Made by a program: the position numbers and the translations under genes
In this document: positions 46,049-57,860 of the stretch, piece by piece
Position numbering within the stretch: position 1 is the stretch's first letter
Layout: every line of letters begins with the position of its first letter
Notes under the pieces: model-generated
The model's input: the letters and a program-made list of their open reading frames with translations, nothing else
Told to the model about the DNA's origin: nothing
Database searches by the model: none
Source: Chlorops oryzae
Lineage: Eukaryota; Arthropoda; Insecta; Diptera; Chloropidae
DNA length: 64,000 bases
Reading direction: 5' to 3'
NCBI GenBank assembly: GCA_020466095.1
Contig: CM035808.1
Coordinates: forward strand, 1,710,190-1,774,189

Positions 46049-48332
46049 ATGTGCGAGCCCCAGCTTTTAATTTTGAACGATAAAAATATTGTTCCCTATC
46101 GAACTGAGGAGAGCTATGGATATTTCAAGTCCCGCAGAGTTCCTCTAATCGAGGATTACAACAATGCCGCCCAGCATGATGTGTTTTATAAACATCAAGC
46201 GATGCTGGGCCTGAAGGCTATGCTTTTGCACGAGCAAGAACTTGCCAGACAAAGGAAACGATCTGGCGAAATGGACTTGTCAATGGGTCCATGGGAGAAT
46301 CCAATAAAACAATGGTCCCCATGTTGTGCAATCGAACCTCCCCGAAAGACATCTCAAAAGCCAGTTGTCATTAATGAAGCATACCCGGAATTGGCCAATC
46401 ATATTCTCCAACTGCTCGAACCCTGTAATGCCCTAGTGAACGATATGTACGGCATTGACTTTAGTGGTAGATATGCCGGCCGAGGTGAGCAGGAAATAAT
46501 TTCACGACGACGACGACGACACTGTATGAAAATCCGTACGGACTTCTTGATCCCACTGTTATGGAGAGTCTCACTGGCAAGATTATTGCAGGATGTTCTC
46601 TATCGCAGTACGAACTGGAAGGACTCGCAGCCCTGCTCGACATCTTGGCGCGTTTGAGTGCGAGCGATTTAGAGATTTACTTCAAACTGCTGAAAGTTCG
46701 TGGTGTACTGCCGCTATTTATGGTCCAGAGAATGCAGAAAACTTTTACGACGAGGCCATCGGAACCGTCAGGCTATGGTGTTGGTGTTCTGAAAAGCGGT
46801 ATACAGAGCTTGGTTAAGATTCTGACAGCCAAGTTTCCACGCGATGCCGAAGAGGAAGCATTGAGTATGCGAACGCATTATGACTACCACGGATACAGGC
46901 CCAATGTTCTCGGGGTTTCGTCGAGAAGAGAATCGGTAAGTCAGAAAGTAAATAACCTTACAAAATATAAACCAAGTTCTGAAAAAAAAAAAAACTTCTT
47001 TTCATGAAGCATGTTGGAACTGGAAATGAGGAGCAGAAAGGAGGAGACCATTCAAAAGAGAAAGAAAAACGATATTCTGCATACAACACCGAAAATTATC
47101 AATTGGCAAATAAAAAGCCTTTGAAACCCCGAAGAGACTCTGAGGAAAACGAATCGAAAGCGAAGGCAACAACTGAAAAGCGTACATCCGATGCCGCGGA
47201 GAAATTAGGAAAATCGCGAAGAAAATCGGATCTGGAAGAGAAATCTCTGGAAACATTACCAAAGAAAGCCGAGTCCTCACAGAAGAAAAAAGAAGACAAA
47301 GCGGTTACTTCTGCACAGCAATCCCAACAATCCATTCCGACGAGTAAATCCAAAGAAAATGAACTTGGCGAGAAAGAACAAGCAACGGAGAAAGAACAAG
47401 CAACGGAAAAAGGAAAAGTAAAAGAGAAAGAGAAAGAAAAAGAAAAACCAAAGCCAATAGAAAAGGCGAAGCCGAAAGAAAAAGCGAAGAAAAAGGGCGG
47501 CGATTCTGAAAAAGAAGATAAATCCTTAACCGGTGCTTCTTGGCAGGAGTCCCAACCGTCCATATTCGACACTAGTAGGTATTCGCAAGACAACAAATCA
47601 ATGGAAAATGAAGCTGAAAAGAAAAAATCCTCTCATAAAAAGGATAAGGATGGCAAGTTCTCCAAGAAGCACAGTGTGACTTCACTAAAATCCATGTCGA
47701 TTCGAACATCAGGAGCCGAAAGAAAAAGCAAAGTCTCAATACAATCGCGCCCATCAACGTCGTCCAAGAAGGCACAACTAAGGGGTAAACTACGAGAGAG
47801 GCCCTCGTCGATGGAAGGCTTTGGACCTGAAGCTTATGCGAAGGAAAGTTTTCGAATGATGAAACTCTTACCCGATAAGGAATTCCGTGCTAAATTGGCA
47901 GCGGCCTTTTCGGCAGCAGAAAAATACATGGAGAAAACACTAGGCGAACAAACGGACTCGGACGAAAGTCTTCTTAGCACTGGAGGGCATAGCGCTGCTG
48001 CTTCTGCTGCTGCTGCCTTAAAAAAACGAAGTCAGTTTTTATTGGGAGAAAAATTACGGAATGGAGGATTGATAGATAAAAACATGGATATGTATGCAAG
48101 TGCTATCGAGAAATATGGAGGTTTTATCGAGCCGTGGGATATAGAATTTCCATGGGACGAAGTTCGCATGAGATTGGACTATATAAAACGAAGCTACATA
48201 AAGGTTATGCGTCATAAAAATTTCGCATTCCGACGTGGCATGGATTACTATATACAACAAATAAAACTGAAATTGCAAGTACTCGCCAGAATGGCCCCAG
48301 ACCCGGTAGCTATGACAAGTCGAAAGAAGTAA
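46049..48332 (+). CDS. Unidentified protein with Lys/Glu-rich middle and C-terminal W-PW domain
   Basis: The likely start is ATG at 46049 (MCEPQLLILNDKNIVPYRTE). Exon 1 is open to about 46530, and a second frame carries YENPYGLLDPTVMESLTGK through CSLSQYELEGLAALLDILAR to 46935. The change lies by an ACG repeat (46503-46520), where one added base joins the frames. Alternatively an intron 46485-46590 (GTGAGC to ATTGCAG) keeps phase but removes YENPYG. A clear intron 46936-47009 (GTAAGT to TTCATGAAG) then joins ESHVGTGNEEQKGG. The middle is a charged K/E/S repeat region (KEKEKEKEKPKPIEKAKPKE). The C-terminus holds WDIEFPWDEVRMRLDYIKRS and FRRGMDYY, a motif that recurs at 49.2 kb. The length is about 740 aa. 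No known family is recognised. Confidence 0.7.
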
Positions 48333-49057
48333 TACGGACACACACACAGAACAATTATATAGTCGTTTGGGATTCGTGTGTTTCATTCATTAAAAAAAAA
48401 AAGTCGATTCATTTGCATTTAAGAGGAATTCAATGCCGTTTAAGAACCCCTCATTAATGCCTCGCATGATGTAGTAATTTCCCCTAACAGAGCGTTCTTG
48501 GAAATTTGGGTTTTATGAGACTTGCAGATAATAAACTGGTTCTCAAGAACTCCTCCCAGAATAACGGAGAGAAAGCCATACGTCTATTTTCATTCAAAAT
48601 TTATACCGATCCAGTACGTGGAGCTGCCTCTGGACTCGATTAATATTGTACATAAAATAAAAGCTTTGAAAGTTTGAGCTTTGTACCTAGCCTATCTAAT
48701 AAAATTAATTAAATTAATTCAAAACTCTGGAGTCCTTTTTTCACTTCGAAAGTTGTACGGCAAAAATATTCCAAATCAATTCAACTGAGCATTTTCCTTC
48801 AACACAGAGGTCATATAGAAGAAGAAAAAAAATGTAGGTAAAGAAAAGCATTATAAGAAAAAATTCAAATGCTTGTCGAATAAAAAAAATAATTTCGTTT
48901 TAAAATTTTTGGTTAATCTAAAAAAAAAAAAAAAAAAAAAAAAAACCAAATTGGCAAAAAATCCATGTTATCGTCCTTAGAAAAGCAATGACTGGATGTG
49001 TTTGGCAGAGTTGTTTCCAAGAGGCATAGGTATTCGCGTTTGAAAATACGCTAATGA

Positions 49058-49372
49058 GGATTCCATTCCATTCGGTCTGTCGAGAAACGAAGCAAAACGC
49101 CGCCAAAGAAGCAAGAGGCTGCCGGCAAGGCGGCACCGAAGCCCGTCAAAGCCAAGAGTGGCCGTGACCTTGGCTATTGGCAACCTTGGAATGTCGATGT
49201 ACCATGGGAGGACGTACAGAATCGCTTGAACCACATCAAAGTGTCCTACGTCAAGGATGAATTCCCCAAAAAAATTACATTCACTCGCGGAATGGAGTAT
49301 TTCTTCGATATATTCGAGAAGGAAAAAATACCACCACCTCCACCACCCAGTGCGAAATCGAAGAAAAAGTAA
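49058..49372 (+). pseudogene. Paralogous copy of the W-PW C-terminal domain
   Basis: The open frame reads KTPPKKQEAAGKAAPKPVKA, then YWQPWNVDVPWEDVQNRLNH, IKVSYVKDEFPKKITFTRGM and EYFFDIFEKEK, then a proline run and stop. It aligns with the end of the 46049 gene: W.[PD]W[DN][IV]..PW[ED][DE]V..RL..IK.SY[IV]K, then F.RGM[ED]Y. There is no ATG in frame, an in-frame stop lies just upstream, and no convincing acceptor precedes it. It is either a truncated tandem duplicate or the last exon of a gene whose upstream part I cannot see. The frame has no internal stop, which favours recent or ongoing function. Confidence 0.55.
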
Positions 49373-49458
49373 CAGCCGAATACCTAGCTGTCTTGGAAAC
49401 AAAAATAGCTAAATTTTATTTTATTTTTATTTATTAGAATGATTAAATCTACTTGTCA

Positions 49459-49515
<57 letters not shown>

Positions 49516-49516
49516 C
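49459..49516. repeat. ATT trinucleotide microsatellite
   Basis: An uninterrupted ATT run of about 19 units lies just downstream of the W-PW fragment. Confidence 0.98.
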
Positions 49517-49994
49517 TTCCTGGAAATGATTCCTTTTTTAAATAAATTTAGTCAGTGTCAAATAAAATCGGGTTTACTTAAATTGTTAAAATACTCGCAT
49601 GACTTTTTCTTTGAACAAATCAAGGCCTTTTAAAAACTCGCATGATTTTTCCTTTAAAAATCGCATGATATTTTCTTCAAACAAAAAAATTCGCATGACC
49701 TTTGAAATTAAGAAATCAAAATTCCCTCACAATTGTTGGGGTTTCTTTTTCAACTTTCATATTTAAAAATTTTCTATGAACGAAAATGATTTGAAAAATT
49801 TGTAATTCAAAAGGCTAGGGGATATTTTGTGAAGTTTCTTCTTTTTTGTGCAGTCATAATTTTTTTTTTATATTCAGGTTTTTTGAAATTCCCAATCGAA
49901 GAAAGTCTCATTGGCACATCAAAATTTTAAGGTTCATCAAATTGTTTTCCCCAACAGTAATACATAATAACGACCAAAAAAAAAAAAAAAAAAA

Positions 49995-51859
49995 ATGAAT
50001 ACCCAAACCGTATTGCCCTTCGAGGGCATCAAATTGGAAACATCAGTACTTTGCAAGCACAAGAAAATAGCAGGACGCGTCGAGTCAATATTTTGCGAGG
50101 CAGATCCCGTCCGACTCAGCGAAGCCAGTTCGCTGAAGAGATTGGGACCCGGATGCTGTACTGCATGTAGCCACAAGAGCAATTGCAGTTGTCTATGGGA
50201 AAAGGATTCGAATTCAAATTCGAAGCTGAGCAACGATGATCTTCGCAATCGTCCTTCAGCCGGCGGCAGTCATAATCATTTCAGCTACGCTCCGTTCGAG
50301 GAATCGATGCTGTACCGGCTGCAACGGCGTCATTTCTATTGTGGTAACATGCACAGCAATCTTATGCAGGTGATCAAGAAACCGGTGCCAAAAATGTACT
50401 TCAGCGAATCCGAAGAGAGTCTTGTAGCAACGCCGTCTGCAGCATCATCAGCAAGCAGCAGCAGCAGCAGTAGTAGCAGTACAAGGCAAGAAGAATTCTT
50501 CCAAAGGCATCGGAGGAAATGGCACGAATGATTTAATAAGTCCATCGGAAAAAGTTAGCGAAAAATTGGGCTTTGCAGAACAGACGACAAATCGACAAAT
50601 GGATGTTGTTGTTGGTGGTAAGCCCGAGAAGGAATGTGGTGGTGGTCTTACTATAACGAAAATCGGACGAGCTCTAATACCCAGACGACGGAAGTCAAAT
50701 TTGCTAGCCAAGAGCAAAACTTCGTCGCGCGTAAATGCCGGAGGACTTGGACTTGGTTTGACGAAGAAGAGCGAGACCACCACCAAACACAACGAATGCC
50801 GATATATTGATCATAAAAATTGCAGTAAACAGAACATTTTCTCCACTCCAACGTTACCACAACCACAACCACCACCAACGCCTAGAAGTAGGGCGGCACC
50901 GTGTGGTCTTGACTATACGCAAAAGTTCTTTCCGGAGGCTCGAAATCCGAACAACTCCAAGCGTACCGAATCATTTTTGCAGTTCTTGGGCAATTCGACG
51001 AGTCACCGAGGACCCGCACGAACTATTGACAGTTTGGAAGACATGATTGCGTCCAAGGGGAAAATTCGTTTTCCCAAACCTTTGGATAGTGAAGAGCCGA
51101 AGATCGAAGACGGAACGTCAACGAAGGCCAATAAGAACAGTGCCCAAGCCAAGCCAGCCGCAAGCGCAGATGGCGGCATAGACGAAGGACAAAGCAAATT
51201 AGTTAACTGGGATAAGGATACACTGAGCAGTTTGACCGTTCAAATTGGAACAACCGACTCGAAATCAACGACCAGGACCAGGACGTCGAAAAAACAACAT
51301 GTCGAAAAAGTCAAATCTGCAACAAAGAACGGACAAAAAAAGAAGCAGAGCAAAGAAAATATTAAAGCCCAGCACCAGCAGCAGAGTGGCGTCTCGAAGA
51401 ATTCGAATGCGACGACGAAAGGCAAAAGGAACAATTTGGATTTGAATGCCAATAACGAGAATGGCATAGTCCCCCCGCTGTCGAAGTTAGAAATTTCCGG
51501 TGTTAAGAAGCTTAGAAATACCGCCGGGTTAACTGAAAAACCAGAAAAAACAGTTCGGCCCGAAGAGAGTTTGAACTTGAAATCGAAATTTTCTCATAAG
51601 CCGTGCGCTGAAAATATGAAGGATATGCACCATCATCATCATATATAAGAATTCCATGCTGTCGGCTAATGAGATGAAGACTTCGTCGAAGGGCCTTCAG
51701 GAGTTTAATGTGATCAAGAGCAAGGACAGTGGTATGGGAAGCGAGCAGGTTCTGTGCAAAACGGAGAGCAAAAAAATCAACGGTTCTGCGAGTGTTTCGA
51801 GCAAAAGTGCAGCCACAAGGACAACAAAAAAGAGGAAACAAAAGCATCATGTCCAATAA
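49995..51859 (+). CDS. Unidentified Ser/Lys/Asn-rich protein, two frame breaks at triplet repeats
   Basis: ATG at 49995 opens MNTQTVLPFEGIKLETSVLC. A CCTACSHKSNCSC patch lies near residue 55, then SYAPFEESMLYRLQRRHFYC. This frame ends at 50531 shortly after an AGC/AGT serine run. A second frame, open from about 50431, continues VQGKKNSSKGIGGNGTNDLI and on to 51648. It ends in a CAT run (His5). A third frame, open from 51620, continues YKNSMLSANEMKTSSKGLQE to 51859. Removing one base at each triplet repeat would join all three into about 620 residues. The product is basic and low-complexity with proline (PQPQPPPTPRS) and lysine stretches. No domain was recognised. Assembly indels or recent decay are equally possible. 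AATAAA lies near 52127. Confidence 0.65.
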
Positions 51860-52249
51860 GTTTTTTCATGAATTTTAATTTTTTTTTTTTTTTTGGAATG
51901 GTTTATGCCATCGACTAACAAAACACACGATTTAATTGAATTTTAAAACAATCTTTTTAAAGGCCCTTTACGATCAGAAGAACTAATCGTCTGATTTTTG
52001 ATCATGTTAATTCATGTCTAATAATTCAAAATTTTGAGTTCAAATTTAACCAATGTTAAGATAGAATATGAATGTCTTTTTTTGGGGGAAGTAAAAAATA
52101 AGTAAAATAGTTTAACTCAAACTGAAACAATAAAGCAATTAAAAATAAATGCGTAAAATTTTTAAAAAGTCTGTGCCTGTCTGTCTAACTGAATACCTAC
52201 TCTGAATTCTCTGTTCGAAGATGTGGAGCTATCCAATAATTTAGACCCT

Positions 52250-52415
52250 TGATTCTGGCTCTCTCATAGACGTGACTTATTTAAATTCGAACAAATTACC
52301 AAATACAAAAACTAATAAACCCTTATTTGCAAGACATAATCATATTAGTTTTTCACCCAAAATTAGTCATATCTGAACTTTTCATTGAAAAAAAAATTTG
52401 GCATTAGAGGGTTAA
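52250..52415. mobile_element. TTAA MITE, degraded copy of the 63.8-kb family
   Basis: It runs from TTGATTCTGGCTCTCTC through AACAAATTACCAAA and AAAATTAGTCATATCTGAAC to GGCATTAGAGGGTTAA, in the same orientation as the 63808-63971 element. The left TTAA has decayed. Confidence 0.65.
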
Positions 52416-52509
52416 TCAACAAGTGCGCTTGAAGAGCTTTTTTCTAGTGAGAATTTATAATTTAAGCTGCTTTTAAGACTCACAATTCACAAAAAAAAAA
52501 AAATTACTT

Positions 52510-52815
52510 CAATCATCTTAGTACAAAAAGCTTATTTTCTATATGAAATATAACGTAATGATTTGTTGCACAAAAACTTTATTAAAAAATGTTGAACATT
52601 ATTCATTAACCCTTCAATTTCCATACTTAAGCTTAAACAAATAAGGCTCTTATTTTCACTAATATGAAAAAATAATGATTTGTTGGCGACAAAAACTTTA
52701 TTCAAAAAATTGTTGACCCATTTCATTTTCATTAACCCTTCAATTTCCAGATGTAAGCTAATGCAAACTAGGCTTCATTTTTCAGTAAAATGATAAGAAT
52801 GATTGGTTGGTGACA
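52510..52815 (+). repeat. Tandem repeat, 126-bp unit, about 2.5 copies
   Basis: TTAACCCTTCAATTTCC occurs at 52606 and again 126 bp on at 52732. The intervening AATGATTTGTTG.., CAAAAACTTTATT and GTTGA blocks recur in order. The units again start with TTAACCC. Confidence 0.8.
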
Positions 52816-52836
52816 TAAAATAAATATAAAATATAA

Positions 52837-52981
52837 GGGGTATTCACAAAGGCGTTTTAAAATGTTGAATCGGAATTCGACTTCATAAAAACTTTTTTTT
52901 GTATCTTGCACAACTTTTTAAGCAGTTAAAATTTTCAGATTTTCTGACTTTCCTATTTTCCGATGCCTTTGTGAATACCCC
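52837..52981. mobile_element. PIF/Harbinger-like MITE, TAA target duplication
   Basis: GGGGTATTCACAAAGGC at the left is mirrored exactly by GCCTTTGTGAATACCCC at the right, with TAA on both sides. A 3-bp TAA duplication and a GGG-start inverted repeat fit PIF/Harbinger. The 145-bp element is non-coding. Confidence 0.8.
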
Positions 52982-53037
52982 TAATTTCTATTTAAGAAAA
53001 AGTCTATTTTAAAACACTTCATTTGCGAAACTTTGCT

Positions 53038-53393
53038 TTAACCCATTTGCGCCCATACAAAAACAAAGACTTCTTCCCACCATTTGCGGTGATAAAACTA
53101 GATCGAAACAATGTTAAAAAGTGAATGAAGGTAATTTCTAATTATTTGCTATGTTTAACCCTTTAAAGTATAGGCGAAAAATTTTTCTCCATACCATTTA
53201 AAGGGTCTATAGCATTTACTATTTACAAGATTGCTATAAATTGTTAGTTTTGTGTGAGGATATGTTTTTACCTTGTGAGTTAAAGGGTTAAATGGCAAAT
53301 ATAGTTCTTTATGAAGTGACTTTATTTCAATAGTAACAGTGAGCCTTTAAGAAAAGTTTCGTTTATATAGTACAGAAGGCGGAAATGGATTAA
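53038..53393. mobile_element. TTAA MITE, outer element (copy of 2919-3369)
   Basis: TTAACCCATTTGCGCCC on the left and GGCGGAAATGGATTAA on the right. It matches the element at 2919-3369 in reverse orientation across its length and carries the homologous inner MITE. Confidence 0.8.
53155..53291. mobile_element. TTAA MITE, inner element
   Basis: It begins TTAACCCTTTAAAG and ends GTTAAAGGGTTAA, and is homologous to 3045-3256 (for example TAGCATTTACT). The site filled by the 80-bp MITE in the 3-kb copy is empty here. Confidence 0.8.
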
Positions 53394-56300
53394 AGTAAGT
53401 GAAAATAGAAAGTGCCTAAGGAACTGTAGTCACGCGACACTAGAAATCCCAAATTATTTTCTTCAGAGTTTTGTAATTTTATTCAAATCGAAACAAGAAA
53501 CTATTTCAAGTCACGGTTATAAATAGCGCTCGGATTTTGAATATTTTGATTTTTTTTTGAATTTTTTTTGCATTTAACTGTGTTTTTTTTTTAAGTATTT
53601 TATTCATTGAAGTAGGCTTTTTTGTTAATTTGACAATTCAACATTTTAATAGGCATACTAAATCGAACTAATTTGGAATTTTTGACTGTGAATTTTTTGC
53701 ATTATATTTTCAATTTTTTGAATTTTTTTTCCTTTTTGATAATATTAAATTGAGCAAATTATAAATATCTCAAAAATTAATAGTAAAAAATAAAAAAAAA
53801 ATTCAAAAAATATTCAAAAATAACAAATCAAAAATTCAAAAAAGTCTTATATTCATAAAATGAATTCAATTACAAAAAATGCATATTCAAAATAAAATAA
53901 TATTCAAAAATAATCATAAGTTAAATCAAATTCAACAAAAAGATTCATTAAATATTCAAAAATTTAAATGTTCAACAAAAATTTAAAATATTCAAAATCC
54001 GAGCTCTAGTTAAAAATTTCCCTAACAAAGGAAGCGCTAACGCAATCGAATATTTTTCAATTTTATAAAATTCAATTACTTTTTTCAATAAAAAAAAAAA
54101 ATTAAATAAATTTTATTGAAAACCTCCCTCTGTGACACTTGCTGCAACTGATTGATGAGCTCTGTCTCAGTCTCTAATAAAAACGCTTCGTAAGTCGCGG
54201 CTGTATCTGAAACGTCGCATTTAGTTTTATAAGAGAAAAATCGAAAGAGATACGAGATACAATATACAAGATACTAGATACATTCGCATAAGCTCAAACA
54301 TTTAAGAGAACAATAAATTTTTGTTGTCATCATCGCAGAGACTACTTTATCATCAGCTGCTTTACTACAAAAACAAGAACAAAACAAAACATAAAAAAAA
54401 GCCGATTATGAAATCAATGACATATAAATAGAAGTGTTACTCTATCGTTTTTTTTAAATTTCGTGAAGTTTTTCCTAATTATGTTTTTTGACTGAGACTA
54501 GAAGTGATGTAATTCCCATTGAAGTATTTGTCTGTTTTTATATTTTCTGAGGACAGCGCTTGTTTGTGAGAGCATTCTCAGATATGGGGGTTTTTTTTTT
54601 TTTAGATGGATACAAAACCAATTGAGTTTAATTGTCTCTGAAATTGTAATTTTTTTTATTGTAGTTTTTACTACTGGACTTGTTGATGCAATTGAAAGAG
54701 CTTAAAGTATAGGAAGAAAAAACACTTTTAAAAAACAATTCACACAACATTCATTGTTCACACTTGAATAAACAGTTCGACTTTGTGGCGAATCAATTAC
54801 GACAATAAATTCAATACATTGAAACTAATTCGAAAATAATGCTTTCTCTAAATAAATAATTTCTAATAAGTGCAAGGGTATTTTTTAACCCTTTCCCTCC
54901 CAAACTATTTGCACCATATTCTTCAAATATTCAGCGGCTTTTTCTGGTAACTTTTATATTCATATAAGTTTATACGAAAAGCGTCTTTTAATGCATAGGA
55001 AGGAATGTGTGGAATTTCACACAAAACGGCCTCCCCCTCTCTTTAGGTCACACCCACAACGGCCATACTGAGCAGAAATTGTAATAATTTATTTGCTTAA
55101 GGGCGGTCTGTAACGTATTGAAAAAGTTACCCGTTATTTTTGAGAATCCCGTTTTTTTTTAAATTACCTGCAATATTCTTATTTGAAATAAATTCCGCAA
55201 ATTGCATTATAATTGAACAATTTTTCGATATATTAAATATGATTAAAATTCATATAAATAACAAAATATATCAGTATATTTATTCCTCAATAGTCGGAGT
55301 GTTATAAAAAAGAAACAATAGACCTCAATATTGCTGATTAAACAAAAAAAAAAAAAAACAAGGTTTCATTCGGTTCCGGAAGAGAAGATTGAAATGTCCG
55401 TTAATTCAACACCTACGCTTAATGGAACAATAGAAAGAATTGGGAAACAATTCAAGCAACAGTTATTGATTTTTCTTATGACAATGGCACACATATACAC
55501 ATGCTAAGAACAAATTCAAGTTTAAAGTTTGCCATATTATTCGAGTCGAAAAACAAAAATTACCTAATGGTTGGGTAATATGTTCTTCAAAATTTCTTAC
55601 TTTTAATACATAAATTGCTCAAGGCGTGTTTCATAATTCATGAAGTTGACACACTGACTTGGGTGTATTTACATAACCAGCAATTGTATAATGTGATTCG
55701 AAATGCGTCGCAACGCCTCTGAATGCCCGAATGAACCAAAAATTCTATTTTCGTATAGCCCACGCAACACAAAAGGATCAAAGGTTGAGCCCTTCGTATG
55801 CGTAACGTGCAACGCACAGAAATGGAAATCAATAATGCTCATACGGCAGTAGTGACAGCAATGCAAAGGCAAAGGCAAACATTTGAAAATGATTTTTAAA
55901 ACTTATAAAATTAGGTCAACAAAACGAGAGTAAAAAGGAACTAATAATGAACATTAACCGCAAAAAAAAAAGGAAAAAGAAAATTTTCACAAAATATCCT
56001 TCGATTGAAAATGCTACATCGACGCTCGAGGCACTTTGCTTCTATGAAATTCGAAACTTTATTGATAACATGATACATTGGATGCTGAAGTGAAGGTTTA
56101 TTTTACTTATCAATGGATGGAGCGGAGTTTTTAATAAAGGGTTGGCCTCAAACACTATCAATGATATTAATCGAAATGGCAAAGCCGCTGGACATTAAAT
56201 TCAATGATTACATCCACTCTAATTGCTCAATAAACTAGATTATAATGGATGAACTGAATGAATAGCTGTAATCTAGTATTTAATAGCACAGTAAAGGCAC

Positions 56301-56590
56301 AAAGAGATCCCTTTGATAGTTCGGAACGAGACTAAAATTACTCAAAAACAATAAAAATATAAATAAAAAATTTTCCCCCAATGATTTTAAAGCACAATCG
56401 TTTAATCTGAGCCAAACTCAAGGATGAATATTATTGAAAAACTTTCTGTATGAAAAGAATATTTTCAAAATATTGTCACAATAGCATACATAAGAAAAAG
56501 CAAACCATTACTGCCCTTCGTACGAATTTCCAAATCCGATTAACACAACGAAATAGAAATAAATCAAATGCTTTCAACTCACGGTGGTAC
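53394..56590. other. Gene-free AT-rich stretch
   Basis: No supported gene. 53520-54110 is very rich in ATTCAAAAA-type runs. The part at 55670-55880 is less AT-rich and holds a minus-strand frame of about 70 codons (FDPFVLRGLYENRIFGS) without splice sites. It is listed as a possible exon or conserved element only. The 3' exon(s) of the gene at 56.6 kb should lie here. One weak candidate begins after TTTTCATACAG near 56446, reading KKFFNNIHP and then stop. Confidence 0.35.
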
Positions 56591-56594
56591 TCAC

Positions 56595-56887
56595 TTGTTC
56601 GTAATTTCCATAACATCCGAAATCATGAGGTGATATTTCTGACGAAAAACCTTTCCTTGCGGTGTCTCCAATAAATACTTATTACAGAAATCTGTAAGCG
56701 AGATGAAATAAATGAAACCCAATGAGGTCAAGAAAACGCCACGTTGCACAGAGATGCGATCCGTTGTATTCGGAATTTGGAATAGACTGCCGCACGCAAT
56801 GCCAATGGAGCCAATGGAGCACGCCAGCGAAACAAAGCAACGTCTTCCGCGTAGCGTACTCTGCAGTGCCGAATTTGCTGAACTCAT
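56595..56887 (-). CDS. First coding exon of a small membrane protein
   Basis: ATG in a strong context (CTTCAAAATGAG) opens 97 codons plus two bases. The donor AACAA|GTGAGT follows directly, so the apparent stop is intronic. The product starts MSSANSALQSTLRGRRCFVS. It has at least two hydrophobic stretches, LACSIGSIGIACGSLF (about residues 22-37) and GVFLTSLGFIYFISL (about 50-64), followed by a polar region TDFCNKYLLETPQGKVFRQK. No cleavable signal is obvious. It looks like a small two-pass membrane or mitochondrial inner-membrane protein, but the family is not recognised. The rest of the gene lies at lower coordinates and is unresolved. The start is the first ATG, and the upstream sequence is compositionally untranslated. 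Confidence 0.7.
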
Positions 56888-57860
56888 TTTGAAGCGATGA
56901 AGGCGGCGGGGTCTTTGAGTTCAAAAATACTTGCTGGAGTTTGGAAGTTTTTCGTTGGGGTTGGGAAGTTGGTACTTCTTTATAAATCGAATGCTTGTTG
57001 TGCGTTCTTGTTGTGGGTGGTTCGGTTACAGTTCTTTTTGTTGTTCTCCAGTTTCCTGCCGAAAAGGATAATTTCTGCCCTTCCGAATGCAATTGTTGCT
57101 TTTGTAAATTTCATTTCATGCCAATTGACACTAAAGGAATAAAAAATTTCGTTTTAAAAAAATGCTCATACAACACTCATAAACGAGATAAACACTTTAA
57201 AAAGAGATAATTTTTCGTAACGAATTAGGTAAAGTAGTTTTTTTTTTTTTTTTTTTTTTTTGCCAAAATTTATTATGAAATCACGTTTCTCCTGCGTTAA
57301 AAAACGCGCGCACACGAATCGTTCCGCTCCACTCAATGACTAAAATGCAACTGAGGGTCTTCCAGTTCTCTAGTTGAGCAATACATTTTGACTCTTTCTC
57401 TCTCTTTCTCTTTAAGCCATACAAATATGTCTCCTAATTTTTCGATAGCTCTCTTTTGTCAACAAAACTAAATTGAAGCATTAAGAATTTATACATTTTA
57501 CGATTGTTATGATAAGACGGCGATAGCGTTGGCCAATGGGTTAATTAAAATGGAAATTAACTTATCGAATTGATTGAGGAATAAACAAAAAAAAAGATAC
57601 TGCCTTGATAATGGAAAATACATTCGATTTTTGGATATTTAATCGAAAAATAATTATTTCACAATTTTTCAAATTATTGCCATTCATTTTGGAACATCAA
57701 AAGTTTGAGAAAAGTATTATTTATAAAAATAACCATTGGTCTTGGACAAATAGATTCGATCGAAAATTTTAAAAAGGTCATTTTTCCGTAGACTTAAAGA
57801 CCTTAATTTAAAAATCCCCCCATCAATTGAACTGGAATTTCAAAAAAAAAAAAAAAAAAA

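Noticed and set aside
48977..49402. 141-codon minus ORF
   Set aside because: It is the antisense shadow of the W-PW coding fragment, whose plus-strand translation aligns with a neighbouring gene.
55669..55878. Minus-strand frame of about 70 codons as a second exon of the 56.6-kb gene
   Set aside because: No consensus acceptor precedes it and phase cannot be matched confidently. It is kept only as a possible conserved element.
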